Shown piece by piece: positions 33,874 to 42,338 of a stretch of DNA of 43,153 bases; positions within the stretch are counted from its first letter, which is position 1; every line of letters starts with the position of its first letter. Made by a program: the position numbers and the translations under genes. The notes under the pieces are model-generated. The model was given only the letters and a program-made list of their open reading frames with translations, made no database searches and had not been told where the DNA came from. Location of the stretch: positions 1 to 43,153 of the forward strand of contig NZ_BDAY01000097.1 in NCBI RefSeq assembly GCF_001612685.1. The letters run 5' to 3'. This DNA is from Nocardia altamirensis NBRC 108246 (GTDB lineage: Bacteria; Actinomycetota; Actinomycetes; Mycobacteriales; Mycobacteriaceae).

Positions 33874-34892
33874 AGTGCGCAGGTTAACTGTGCCAGTGCG
33901 GGAGGCTCCACCATGGCCTTGAACAACAGCTCCTGCTGGCGCAGCTCTTTCATCGCCGCGACCCACAGCTCCCCTGGCATCCGCCGGTTGAGCAGTACCG
34001 CGGTCGCCACAGTCCCGTCGGTGCGCCGCAGGTAGATCGCATCCGTCAAAACACCCGCTAATGAACCGCCTTTGAACCCGATCGCCGCAAAACCCGCAGG
34101 CGGTTGCTGCCACTCCAATTGCGCGCGAGCGATATCCGCGCCCGCGCCGAAGGCGCCCGTCGCGAGCGACCGGTGCAGCGCCGTCAGCTGACGGGCCGAC
34201 GCCGTATGCGTGGTCTCCACCCAGGCCAACTGGGCGTCGAACGAGGGAATCGGTCTCGACTGCACCGCAATCCGATACAGCGGATCATTCGCATACCGCT
34301 GCGCCGCCGCCCACGCATCCACTCCCGGCTCCGACAACCGAATCATCATGCCGAGCAGCGAAGGCGGCACAAACCCATGCCATCCGCCCGCAGCAGCCGC
34401 ATCGATCAGCGCCTGATCACCGAGCCGGTTCCGCAGGTAGTCCGGCGTAGCGTTGTCGCTCTCCCTGATCATCGCGCTGACCATCTCCGCAACGGTCACA
34501 CTGTCTCCGGGCAGCCGACTCCGTGCCTGCTCATGCGCCCCACCATCGGTACCGGGTAGGTACCACCGCTCCCACTCGGCGACCGGCACCCGCTCCTGCG
34601 GATCCAGCGTGCCCGCCGCAACCGCCCGCGCATAAGCCGCCAGGTGCACCACCTTTACCGCCGATGCGATCGGCTGCTGCTCGTCCCCTCGTCGCTCCGC
34701 GACTCCCCCGAGCCCGTTGTCGACGAGAACCGAAATATTGTCCGGCTCTTCGTGAATCCGCCCCAGCCACTCGTTCGCCGACCCGACCCCCGCCTTGGGT
34801 GCCTGCCCGCACACTTCGGCGTGCCCTTTGCCCGACCAACCCACGACCAGCGCCACGGCCAGCGCCACCACTGCTGCCATCCGATGAAGCAT
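33870..34892 (-). CDS. Exported beta-lactamase-fold serine hydrolase
   Basis: A 340-residue protein with signal peptide (MAAVVALAVALVVGWSGKGHA). The active-site set of class A beta-lactamases/DD-peptidases is present: SxxK as SAVK (77-80), SDN (145-147) and KGG (274-276) in place of KTG. The omega-loop glutamate motif ExxLN of true class A enzymes is not visible, so a hydrolase or peptidase other than a penicillinase is likely. The ATG at 34892 has GGAGGGGC; the longer open frame has no site. Coupled to a winged-helix regulator. Confidence 0.85.
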   Translation of the reverse strand: MLHRMAAVVALAVALVVGWSGKGHAEVCGQAPKAGVGSANEWLGRIHEEPDNISVLVDNGLGGVAERRGDEQQPIASAVKVVHLAAYARAVAAGTLDPQERVPVAEWERWYLPGTDGGAHEQARSRLPGDSVTVAEMVSAMIRESDNATPDYLRNRLGDQALIDAAAAGGWHGFVPPSLLGMMIRLSEPGVDAWAAAQRYANDPLYRIAVQSRPIPSFDAQLAWVETTHTASARQLTALHRSLATGAFGAGADIARAQLEWQQPPAGFAAIGFKGGSLAGVLTDAIYLRRTDGTVATAVLLNRRMPGELWVAAMKELRQQELLFKAMVEPPALAQLTCAL

Positions 34893-34985
34893 TGCCCCTC
34901 CGTAATTCCGCAATTCCGTAATAACGAACAATCGCCACCGTACCTCCACCCGAAGCGGACGTCGAGTGCGGGCCGGATGCTCCGT

Positions 34986-36224
34986 TCAGCGGGGCAGTTC
35001 GGCGCTGCGTAGCGCGCGAGCGCATAGTCCGACGACGGGGCCGAGCGCTATCAGGGCAGCGCTCGCCATGAACACCGGGCGCGTTCCCCATGCGGCGATG
35101 GCCGCGCCGGTCACCGGGTAGGTCAGCGGGGCCAGGCCGACTTGCAAGAGGCTGAGCACGGCGGTGACGCGGCCGAGGTAAGCCGGGTCGGCGGACGTCT
35201 GCAGCAGCGCCGCACCCAGCGCGCTACTGAGGCCTGCGGTGATCCCGAAGATGACGGCGGCGCCGACAGCCGCGGACAACGTCGGCATGAAGGCGATCGC
35301 ACCGATCGCCGCGGCGGCGAGGACCAGGCACGCCTGCTGCACCAGGCCGGCGCGCGGGAGCCAACCGCGCACCGTGAGCAGCAGCGAAGAGACGGCAGCG
35401 CCGACGCCGAAGGCGCCGAGCAGCCAGGCGTAACCCGTTGCACCCCAGCCACGTTCACTGGCCAGCAGCGGTGCCCCGATATTCAACGGTCCGGTGAAGC
35501 CGAGTTCGCAGATCGCCAGGACAACGACCAGCGGCCCGAGTATCCGATCGCGGCAGCTGTAGCGCAGGCCGTCGATCAAGTCCTGCCAAGCGTTTCCCTC
35601 CGGCTTCATGGCGTCGCCATGATCCGGGACCGGTGTCATCCGCACCGTGATCAGCAGCGGCAGCGACATCGTGAACAATGCCCCGGCGACAGCGAAAGCC
35701 ACGGCCGGACCACCCAATGCCATCGCCAACCCGCCGAGCGGCGACCCACCGACGAGCGCCGCCCGAGTGGCCAGCCCACGCAAACCTTGCACTCGCGCAA
35801 GCTGATCCGGCCCGGTGATGCGCGGCGGGAGCGCACCGACCGCAGGCAAGAAGAGAGCTTCCACCGTGCCGAAGACCAGTCCGACCACCACCAGCAACCA
35901 CACGCCGGGTGTCGTCACCGCAACGACACTCGCCGCGACCAGCATCACCACGCAGCGCGCCAAGTCGCTGCCGATCAACACTTTTCGCGGGCCGAACCTA
36001 TCGGCCAGCACACCCCCGCCGAGCATCAGCACCGCCCTCGGCACCGAAGCCGCGGCCAGCACCAGCCCTGCTTGCACCGGGCCGGCAGTCTGGATCGCCG
36101 CCCAGGAGAGCGCGAGAAAGTACACGTTGTCGCCGAGCAGTGAGCAAACGAATGCGCCGAGCCAGCGCAGGACGTTCGCGTCTCGGTAAGCGGGCCTTGC
36201 CGTTTGGATGGCTGTCGCCGTCAT
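34986..36224 (-). CDS. MFS efflux transporter
   Basis: A 412-residue major facilitator of the EntS/MFS_3 type, about twelve membrane segments, with GGGVLADRFGPRKVLIGSD as motif A and the FGTVEALFLPAVGALPPRIT segment typical of this group. The ATG at 36224 follows GAGGAGTGTCGC. It lies 10 bp after an ArsR-type regulator gene and is probably controlled by it; the pair looks like a drug- or metabolite-responsive efflux unit. Confidence 0.9.
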   Translation of the reverse strand: MTATAIQTARPAYRDANVLRWLGAFVCSLLGDNVYFLALSWAAIQTAGPVQAGLVLAAASVPRAVLMLGGGVLADRFGPRKVLIGSDLARCVVMLVAASVVAVTTPGVWLLVVVGLVFGTVEALFLPAVGALPPRITGPDQLARVQGLRGLATRAALVGGSPLGGLAMALGGPAVAFAVAGALFTMSLPLLITVRMTPVPDHGDAMKPEGNAWQDLIDGLRYSCRDRILGPLVVVLAICELGFTGPLNIGAPLLASERGWGATGYAWLLGAFGVGAAVSSLLLTVRGWLPRAGLVQQACLVLAAAAIGAIAFMPTLSAAVGAAVIFGITAGLSSALGAALLQTSADPAYLGRVTAVLSLLQVGLAPLTYPVTGAAIAAWGTRPVFMASAALIALGPVVGLCARALRSAELPR

Positions 36225-36234
36225 GCGACACTCC

Positions 36235-36825
36235 TCAGGGTCGGTACGGGAATCCGTAGAGGTGCAACGCAACGTGCTCGCGGCCCTCGGTGTCGCCGGC
36301 GTCCTCCGCCGCTCGGCCGCGCTGCTGCCAGCGGCGAGCCACAGCCGCCATCTCCTCGGCCAGTTCGGCCAGCTCGGCCGCCGTCAGCCGCGGCACGTAC
36401 TCGGCGCTGAACGCGGCGTCCGTCCACTCCGTCGACCACGCCGACTGCTGATCGAGGAAGGCGCCGTACCGCTGCGTGCGCGTCGCGAGCAGCTGCCGCG
36501 TCACCTGACCGACCACCGCCGCACCCTCCGGATCGCCGACGAAGTCCGAGCCGCGAAAGCTCCATCCCTTGTCCGACACCGGCTTCCACCACCGCTCGCG
36601 CCCATCCGTGCCGAGCTCCGGCGCCTCGACAATGAAGCCGTGTGCCGCCAGCTTCCGCAGGTGATAGCTCACCAGGGACACCGCCTCGTCCACCTGGTCG
36701 GCGAGCTGCGAGGCAGTCGCGGCGCGAGCCGTGGACAGCGCCCGGTACAGCGCGATACGGAGGGGATGCGTAAAGACCTTCAGCGCCTCGAGATCGGTGA
36801 TGGTCGGTGTGAATTCCCTTGCCAT
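36235..36825 (-). CDS. ArsR-type winged-helix regulator of the efflux gene
   Basis: A 196-residue regulator. Residues ~10-75 are a winged helix (ALKVFTHPLRIALYRALSTA, ATASQLADQV, AVSLVSYHLRKLAAHGFI), followed by a C-terminal ~110-residue domain ending in a long helix (LAELAEEMAAVARRWQQRG) as in transporter-linked ArsR/SmtB-like proteins. No metal-binding cysteine pair is seen, so the ligand is probably organic. First gene of a two-gene operon with the MFS pump. The ATG may be leaderless, because a candidate -10 box lies only seven bases upstream. Confidence 0.85.
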   Translation of the reverse strand: MAREFTPTITDLEALKVFTHPLRIALYRALSTARAATASQLADQVDEAVSLVSYHLRKLAAHGFIVEAPELGTDGRERWWKPVSDKGWSFRGSDFVGDPEGAAVVGQVTRQLLATRTQRYGAFLDQQSAWSTEWTDAAFSAEYVPRLTAAELAELAEEMAAVARRWQQRGRAAEDAGDTEGREHVALHLYGFPYRP

Positions 36826-36831
36826 GCTCCG

Positions 36832-36882
36832 AGATTAGATACGAAAGAAAAATTGCGCAATAAATGTTGCGCAATTGCGTAA
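36832..36882 (-). promoter_or_regulatory. Promoter with three TTGCGCAA-type operator sites
   Basis: TTGCGCAA occurs at 36853-36860 and 36867-36874, and TTGCGTAA at 36875-36882. Read on the minus strand, TTGCGC (36860-36855) and TAATCT (36837-36832) form -35 and -10 boxes 17 bp apart, so the first palindrome overlaps the -35. This fits repression of the ArsR-MFS operon by its own regulator. Confidence 0.55.
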
Positions 36883-36996
36883 CCGGCGGGCCAAGGACGA
36901 GATCTACTCAGCCCTGGCCTGCGTGGCATCAACGATGCTGCACTGCACCACTTTTCAAGCCCAAGCGGCACCCAGTTGGCGGTGAACCAGGCCCGA

Positions 36997-38103
36997 TCAG
37001 CCGGTTCGGGCAGGCGTCACGCGAAAGTCGGGTGCCGCCCGGTTCGCCGCCTCGCAGTCGATGTACTCCATGTACCCGCGGGAATCGAACGCCTGCCCCT
37101 GAAAACTCCCCTGACAGCGGTAGCCGACGATGTACCCGCGGCCGACACCGAACCGCGGCGGCGAGTCGACGACGCCGTGCACGACGAGGTCCTCGCCTGC
37201 GGCCCAGGTGAACCGAACCGGCAAGCGCATCTCGTTGCCGTACGGATCGACGGTCGTCTCCGCGGCATACTCGGTGACCTCGAAGCGCACGTTCTGGTGG
37301 GTGGCCCAGGTGGGCCCGCCGAGGGATCGGTGATAGGCCATGGTTACCAAAGGCTCACCCACCACATGGACATCGGCGAGCAGCAGGTGCGTCCGGTCGT
37401 CGATGCCGATCACCTGGTACGTGAAGAAATCGAGGGGCACCTTGGCGCCGTCACTCAACCCTCGGTCGAGCACACCGTGCAGACCGAGACATGCGGCGTA
37501 CTCGAACGTGCCGACGCCGGACACCTCGGTGCGTTCGCTGCCGACACCGACCCAACCTTCGTATTCGACAGCCAGGCTGATGTGGTCGTAAACCGGTGTG
37601 CGCGCGAACCATACAACCTGATCGGTGCAGCGCAGCCGCAGCTCGGCGGTGAAATCACCGGCCCGAACCGACACCTGAAGGTTCGGATAGGCGCCTTCGA
37701 TGACGACGTCGCCGCCGAAATCGAGCAGCGAACCATCCGGCCGCAGCTGACACTCGTTCGCCATCGAGTAGCTCCGATAGAACGCCGCCTCCGGCGCGGC
37801 CGTGGAGACCGAGACGGTGACGGTGTCGCGCGGGCTGGTGGTGACCCCGGCGTCATTGTCGAGGGCGGTGGCGCCGGGCAATCCGGCGATCACCATGGTG
37901 CTGAAATAGCGGTGCGGTTCCGGCAGATCGGGGATCATCACGCCGTAGTGCGTCCACCCGTATCGATGCCCGCCCACATGCGGCCGCAGCATGGCGGGCT
38001 GGGTGAACGGCCTGCCTGTCGCGCGGATCGCGGCACCGGAGGCCAACGGAACAGCACGGAAGGCGACTGGTTTCGCCATACGCCACAACAGGTTTGGTCG
38101 CAT
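36997..38103 (-). CDS. DUF6670-like protein (lipocalin-type fold likely)
   Basis: A 368-residue soluble protein rich in beta-strand pattern: AYPNLQVSVRAGDFTAELRL, VWFARTPVYDHISLAVEYEG, FDSRGYMEYIDCE. It resembles actinobacterial proteins I remember as DUF6670, distantly like AttH/lipocalin proteins. No catalytic motif or signal peptide is visible. ATG at 38103 gives a plausible N terminus; M9 is an alternative. It is separated from a divergent NTF2-like gene by 146 bp holding the loose inverted repeat CGGTC-N6-GACCG (38214-38229). Confidence 0.65.
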   Translation of the reverse strand: MRPNLLWRMAKPVAFRAVPLASGAAIRATGRPFTQPAMLRPHVGGHRYGWTHYGVMIPDLPEPHRYFSTMVIAGLPGATALDNDAGVTTSPRDTVTVSVSTAAPEAAFYRSYSMANECQLRPDGSLLDFGGDVVIEGAYPNLQVSVRAGDFTAELRLRCTDQVVWFARTPVYDHISLAVEYEGWVGVGSERTEVSGVGTFEYAACLGLHGVLDRGLSDGAKVPLDFFTYQVIGIDDRTHLLLADVHVVGEPLVTMAYHRSLGGPTWATHQNVRFEVTEYAAETTVDPYGNEMRLPVRFTWAAGEDLVVHGVVDSPPRFGVGRGYIVGYRCQGSFQGQAFDSRGYMEYIDCEAANRAAPDFRVTPARTG

Positions 38104-38249
38104 ATGCGCAGATCATACGCCGCCGAAGGAAGTATACGTAACCGAATGTCGCATCAATTTCCGCACGTCGTCCGAGAACATCGGCTCCCCCATCCATGAT
38201 GTGATGGCACTTGCGGTCCGATCAGACCGTATGACCTCTAGGACATGAC

Positions 38250-38630
38250 ATGGCCGATGTTGATGCGACCCTCGAGCAGCTGATCGATACGTACTGCGCG
38301 GCATGGAGCGACGCCGATCCACAGCGCAGGCGCGCATTGCTGAGCCAAGTGTGGGCGGACGGGGCGACCTACACCGATCCGACGGTGCATGCGACAGGAG
38401 CCGACGAGCTGCTCGCCCATATCGCGACCGTGTTCGCGCGGCGGCCAGGCACCACCGTCATTCGGACGAGCAAGGTCGACGCCCACCACGACGTCGCCCG
38501 CTTCGCCTGGCATGTGGTGCTGGCGGACGGGACGGCGTTGCCGGACGGCATCGACTTCGTCGAATTCGACGGAGTCGAGCGCATTCGCCGGATCGTCGGG
38601 TTCATGGGACCCGTCGTGCCGACGGTGTAG
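38250..38630 (+). CDS. NTF2/SnoaL-like protein
   Basis: A 126-residue cone-shaped-fold protein: LIDTYCAAWSDADPQRRRAL, VWADGATYTDPTVHATGADE, HHDVARFAWHVVLADGTALP, GIDFVEFDGVERIRRIVGFM. This pattern is the SnoaL_2-type domain, found in ketosteroid-isomerase-like hydrolases, cyclases and ligand binders. The exact role is unknown. It stands alone on the plus strand. Confidence 0.85.
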   Translation: MADVDATLEQLIDTYCAAWSDADPQRRRALLSQVWADGATYTDPTVHATGADELLAHIATVFARRPGTTVIRTSKVDAHHDVARFAWHVVLADGTALPDGIDFVEFDGVERIRRIVGFMGPVVPTV

Positions 38631-38639
38631 GTCGGACGC

Positions 38640-39227
38640 TCAGCGGGCGCCCAGCCAGACGCGGAACCCCGCGGCGTCGAATTCCGTGCCTGCCAATCCC
38701 GGATTCGCACCGGAAGACAGCACGGTGACGCTCGTGCGCGTCCACGCGAACCAGGTGTGCGTCGGATAGTCGAGCAGCAGGCGCGCGTCGCCGCGTGGAC
38801 CGCCCGTCTCCTCGTCCCCGGTCGCCATGGCCTGTGGCCGATAGGGCGGTGCCGAGGCGAGCTGCACCGTGTCGGTGCCTGCGCGGCCTGCTATGCGAAC
38901 GGGCACAGCGATATAGGACGCGGTTCCCGCGGAGTCGAGGGTGGGCGCGACGTCGTCGCGAAACCGCGGATTGGTGGCGTACACCATGACTGGCGCGCCG
39001 ACGCGCCGGAGCGACTCCGCCCCACCAGCATTCGCCCCCTGCTGCGAGCGGAGGAAAGGCTGGGCGAGCCGCTGCACCGCCTGGGTGCCGATCGCCTCGT
39101 CGACGACGTCGACATCCGGCTCGCTGTCCCACTTCGCCGTTGGCACACCGTCATTCGCACAGCCCGCGACGGTCGAGCCGAGTAGCACCAGGCCGATCAG
39201 AAGTCGTAATACCGGTCGCTTCATCAT
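38640..39227 (-). CDS. Lipoprotein of unknown function
   Basis: A 195-residue protein with signal MMKRPVLRLLIGLVLLGS and lipobox TVAGC. The body has no recognised domain; a MVYATNPRFRDDVAPTLDSA stretch and several beta-like segments follow. The ATG overlaps the stop of the cysteine-protease gene (ATGA), so it is made together with that protease and may be its inhibitor, anchor or substrate. Confidence 0.75.
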   Translation of the reverse strand: MMKRPVLRLLIGLVLLGSTVAGCANDGVPTAKWDSEPDVDVVDEAIGTQAVQRLAQPFLRSQQGANAGGAESLRRVGAPVMVYATNPRFRDDVAPTLDSAGTASYIAVPVRIAGRAGTDTVQLASAPPYRPQAMATGDEETGGPRGDARLLLDYPTHTWFAWTRTSVTVLSSGANPGLAGTEFDAAGFRVWLGAR

Positions 39228-39865
39228 GATCCGATGCCGTAGTCCTCGCCGAACCAGATCCAGTTCGGGTTTCGGGTATAGGAGTCGATCGACTGGGTGA
39301 CGCTGCGCCGCGACGTCGGCCAGGGATCGCCATAGGTGATGGTGCCTGCGTCCGCGTCGAACCCGTAGATCACCTGCGCATGCCCGCCACCCGCTGTCCA
39401 TGCGATGCCGGTGAGGATCGGCCGACCGGCCGAGATCTCGTCGGCGACCCTGCTCATGGACAGCGGCGCGCCGACGGACGCGTCGAGGCCGATCTTCCGG
39501 AACGCCGACGCGATCTCCTCGAGGGAGGCCTGCTGATCAGGGCAGGCACCGTCGGCGCCTGCACCGTGCACCAGCGCGCAGTATCGGTTCTGGCTGATCG
39601 GCTTGTGCAGATAGGTCGCGATGGACGAACCGTCGGCGGCCCAGCACCACTGATCTGCGGCCTGGGCCTGCTGGAGGTAAGGGAGGGTCTGCGCGCCGAA
39701 GACGCCGGAGCGAAAGTCGGGCACCTGTGGCAGATTCGGCGTTACCGCTAAGCCGTTGGAATGCCCGGCAGTCCCCTCGGCCGGATCGGCGACGGCGGAT
39801 CCATGCAATGCGAGCGCAATGCACAGCGCGGCAGGGCAGCACAACAATTTCCATCTCAGCCGCAC
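39224..39865 (-). CDS. Secreted papain-like (C39/C70-type) cysteine protease
   Basis: A 213-residue exported protein (signal LLCCPAALCIALALHGSAVA). The catalytic Cys is in DQWCWAADGSS (Cys74), the His in GGGHAQVIYGFD (His162) and an Asp in TITYGDPWP (Asp180), which is the layout of papain-like peptidases of the C39_2/C70 clan. It is coupled to the lipoprotein gene downstream and divergent from another papain-type protease gene. Target unknown. Confidence 0.85.
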   Translation of the reverse strand: MRLRWKLLCCPAALCIALALHGSAVADPAEGTAGHSNGLAVTPNLPQVPDFRSGVFGAQTLPYLQQAQAADQWCWAADGSSIATYLHKPISQNRYCALVHGAGADGACPDQQASLEEIASAFRKIGLDASVGAPLSMSRVADEISAGRPILTGIAWTAGGGHAQVIYGFDADAGTITYGDPWPTSRRSVTQSIDSYTRNPNWIWFGEDYGIGS

Positions 39866-40148
39866 GTTTCATCCTTCCGGGCGGAAATGCCTTGGGACGG
39901 TACCCATCCCCGCGCTATGCCGCAATACCGTCAAGAAGAAATAAACACCGCGTGGGCGACTTGCGTGAATTTACCTGCGGGACACCGCGGGTAACGAGCA
40001 CTTAAACAAATCAGGGTGACTTATTCATTGTCGCCTTCTCCGACCTCTGGAACACTCCTTCCTCAGTTCACAGATCGTTCCGTCTGGAATCGATAGAGAT
40101 TCACTCCCCGCATGCGGCCGATGCCCCATGTCCAGATCAGGAGGAACC
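39866..40148. promoter_or_regulatory. Divergent region between two protease genes
   Basis: This 283-bp gap holds the promoters of both secreted protease genes. A weak inverted repeat GAATC-GATAGA-GATTC (around 40089-40104) is the only structure noticed. No gene is supported. Confidence 0.4.
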
Positions 40149-41012
40149 GTGCAGTTTTCGCGTTTGTCCGCTTTGTTGGTATGCGCGGTCGGGGTCAGCC
40201 TCGCCGCGCCAGGCATCGCGAACGCCGATCCGGACCCAGCCGTCCCCGGCCTCAAGCATCACGCATTCGGGCTCGACCGCGCGGCCGCCAAAGACAGCCT
40301 CAGCCGGGACACCACCGTTGGGCTCGCGCTCCCGGTGCAGGTCGGTGCGGTCGGCGCCGCGCCTGCCGCATACTCGTTGCGGCAGTACGCATTACCCGCA
40401 GGCGACCAGGGCCAGGTCGGCTCCTGCGTCACCTGGGCAACCGGATACACCGGGTACGGAATCCTGATGAACGAGCAGCAGATCAGCGGCGCACCGATGG
40501 CCCCGATGTTCATCTACTCGCAGATCGCCCAGGGCAATGATCAAGGCACCTACGCCGGAGTCGCGTTGCCGCTGGAACAGTCGCAGGGCATCGACACCAA
40601 AGCCGACTATTGGCAAGGCGATTTCGACTACACGACCCAACCCGACGCCGCGGAACGCGCGAATGCCGTGCACTACCGGCTCTCCGGCGCCGCAGATCTC
40701 ACCAAGGGTGACGTCGTCGCGAACATCAAGAAGGCCATCGCCTCCGGCCTACCCGTGCCGATCGGATTCGAGGTGCGCGAAAGCTTCGAAAACCTCGACA
40801 GCACCAACGACAACTACAACCCGGCACCGGGCGAGAAAATCCTCGGCGGCCACGAAGTAACCATCGTCGCCTACGACGCCAAAGGTGTCACCATCGAGAA
40901 CTCCTGGGGACCGCACTGGGGCAAGAACGGATTCTTCACCGCCCCCTGGTCTTTCATCAGCGGAAACGATGTGAACGAAATCCATTCGATGGGCCGACTG
41001 GTCCCCGCCTGA
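40149..41012 (+). CDS. Secreted C1-type (papain family) cysteine protease
   Basis: A 287-residue protein starting at GTG with AGGAGGAACC directly before it. The signal peptide ends near GIANA. The catalytic triad of peptidase family C1 is visible: Cys93 in DQGQVGSCVTWATGY, His235 in ILGGHEVTIVAYD and Asn251 in TIENSWGPHWGKNGFF, with the usual Gln just before the Cys. A short propeptide-like stretch (about 27-75) precedes the domain. The gene is divergent from another papain-type protease plus lipoprotein. Confidence 0.9.
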   Translation: MQFSRLSALLVCAVGVSLAAPGIANADPDPAVPGLKHHAFGLDRAAAKDSLSRDTTVGLALPVQVGAVGAAPAAYSLRQYALPAGDQGQVGSCVTWATGYTGYGILMNEQQISGAPMAPMFIYSQIAQGNDQGTYAGVALPLEQSQGIDTKADYWQGDFDYTTQPDAAERANAVHYRLSGAADLTKGDVVANIKKAIASGLPVPIGFEVRESFENLDSTNDNYNPAPGEKILGGHEVTIVAYDAKGVTIENSWGPHWGKNGFFTAPWSFISGNDVNEIHSMGRLVPA

Positions 41013-41027
41013 TCGGGTGCCGGCCGG

Positions 41028-41588
41028 CTAGTGCAGCCCGACATCCGGCCCCCAGAGGTTGATTCGAGCCTCCAGGGGCTGGATGTGGGACACGTAGATG
41101 CCGTGCAGTAGTTCGCGGGCGATCTGGTGACGCAGGTCGATCTCTTCCACCGCCAACACGATCATCTGCAGTTCGCTGAGGAACTGGTCGCGCTGCTGCG
41201 GCAGTCGTGCCCGCTCCTCGGGGACGAGGCGCGGACTACACCGCAGGTCCTCGTATTTGCGGTGGATCAGCTGATCGGTGGTGTCGATCTCCTCGGAGAT
41301 CCACGCGAGAAACTCCTCCGGAGAGCTGCCGACCGACAGGATGTCGCGGACCACCGGGATGCCTGCGACCTCGCGGATCAACGCGTCGAGCTTGCCGTTT
41401 GCGCGTCGCCAGCCGGGGAAATCGCCGGCGTCGTAGGCGTCCCTGGCCTCGATGTCGATGTTCTTCTGGCGGAAGTGGAACGGTTGGGTTTGCGCGAGCT
41501 GGTCGCGCTCGAGTAGGAGCAGCAGTTTAGTGAGGGTCGCTGACCTGTCCTCGAATTCAGCGAGATCCAACTCCGACGTGCCACTCAC
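41028..41588 (-). CDS. All-helical protein of unknown function
   Basis: A 186-residue protein of almost entirely helical, charged sequence (ATLTKLLLLLERDQLAQTQP, WISEEIDTTDQLIHRKYEDL, RQIARELLHGIY-type helices). No signal or membrane segment. No family recognised. The GTG at 41588 lies in the first copy of an 80-bp tandem repeat; the frame runs on upstream through repeat DNA, but that part is repeat-derived. No Shine-Dalgarno sequence was found, so start confidence is low. Confidence 0.55.
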   Translation of the reverse strand: MSGTSELDLAEFEDRSATLTKLLLLLERDQLAQTQPFHFRQKNIDIEARDAYDAGDFPGWRRANGKLDALIREVAGIPVVRDILSVGSSPEEFLAWISEEIDTTDQLIHRKYEDLRCSPRLVPEERARLPQQRDQFLSELQMIVLAVEEIDLRHQIARELLHGIYVSHIQPLEARINLWGPDVGLH

Positions 41589-41858
41589 GACTGCGCCTCG
41601 CTGACGCTCGGCTCCGTCGTGCGTGGCCGCACGCTGTGACATCGGTTCACTCGCTGACACTCGTTCACGACTGCGCCTCGCTGACGCTCGGCTCCGTCGT
41701 GCGTGGCCGCACGCTGTGACATCGGTTCACTCGCTGACACTCGTTCACGACTCCGCCTCGCAAGCGCTCGGCTCCGTCGCGCGCGGCCGCACGCTGTGAC
41801 ATCGGTTCACTCGCTGACACTCGTTCACGACTCCGCCTCGCAAGCGCTCGGCTCCGTG
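41585..41858. repeat. 80-bp tandem repeat, 3.4 copies
   Basis: TCACGACTGCGCCTCGC begins at 41585 and again, identical or with a few changes, at 41665, 41745 and 41825, exactly 80 bp apart. The first two copies share CTGACGCTCGG; the last two have CAAGCGCTCGG. Each full copy contains the small hairpin GCGTG-GCCG-CACGC or its variant. The unit is not a multiple of three, so no constant peptide is encoded. Confidence 0.9.
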
Positions 41859-42088
41859 ACCGCGAGCCCACCACGCATCTGCCTCGATGCCGCTGGAATG
41901 ACCGCCCCAACCATGTTCTCGCCAAAGTCATCTCGTCGTGTCGCCGACAGCCCACTCGACAAACCCCCACAGTGGACCTCCCCGCACACCGCGTGCCGTT
42001 GGTCCACAGGCCATGTGTTCGTGCAGCAGAAATCGATGGTATATCCAGGCCGCTCACCACCGCGCCCCTAAAACCAGGGGACGGGCAG
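41859..42088. other. Non-coding region with a small terminator-like hairpin
   Basis: No gene is supported. CCCCT-AAAACC-AGGGG at 42065-42080 lies just beyond the stop of the minus-strand 51-residue ORF and could be its terminator. The rest shows nothing recognised. Confidence 0.4.
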
Positions 42089-42244
42089 CTAGTTCGGCGT
42101 GTCGCCCTCGAAGTCCATGTTCTCGGCTTGGTCCTCGGTGCCGGTGGCTGGCTGCTCCTTCGGATCCGGCGCGGCGTCCACACGCTCGGCCTCGGTGTCC
42201 TCGGGCTGGTTCGAAGCCGGTTCTGAGATCATGGCTTCCAGCAT
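42089..42244 (-). CDS. 51-residue acidic small protein
   Basis: A short ORF from ATG (AGGTGG six bases upstream) to TAG encodes a protein with about 15 Asp/Glu and only two Lys/Arg (MLEAMISEPASNQPED..., ending DFEGDTPN). Such composition and the absence of hydrophobic segments suggest an intrinsically disordered acidic protein. ATG at 42232 is an alternative start. It is divergent from the TetR gene. No family recognised. Confidence 0.55.
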   Translation of the reverse strand: MLEAMISEPASNQPEDTEAERVDAAPDPKEQPATGTEDQAENMDFEGDTPN

Positions 42245-42338
42245 GCACCACCTGCGGAGTCGATCGGACGTCGACCGCTAGGATTGCGAACTACTGGCAG
42301 TGCCCGCGAGAGGGGTCGCAGAACCGGAGGTGCGTAGC

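Noticed and set aside
41665..42183. 172-codon minus-strand frame
   Set aside because: It reads through the 80-bp repeats and the antisense of the small acidic ORF; repeat-derived.
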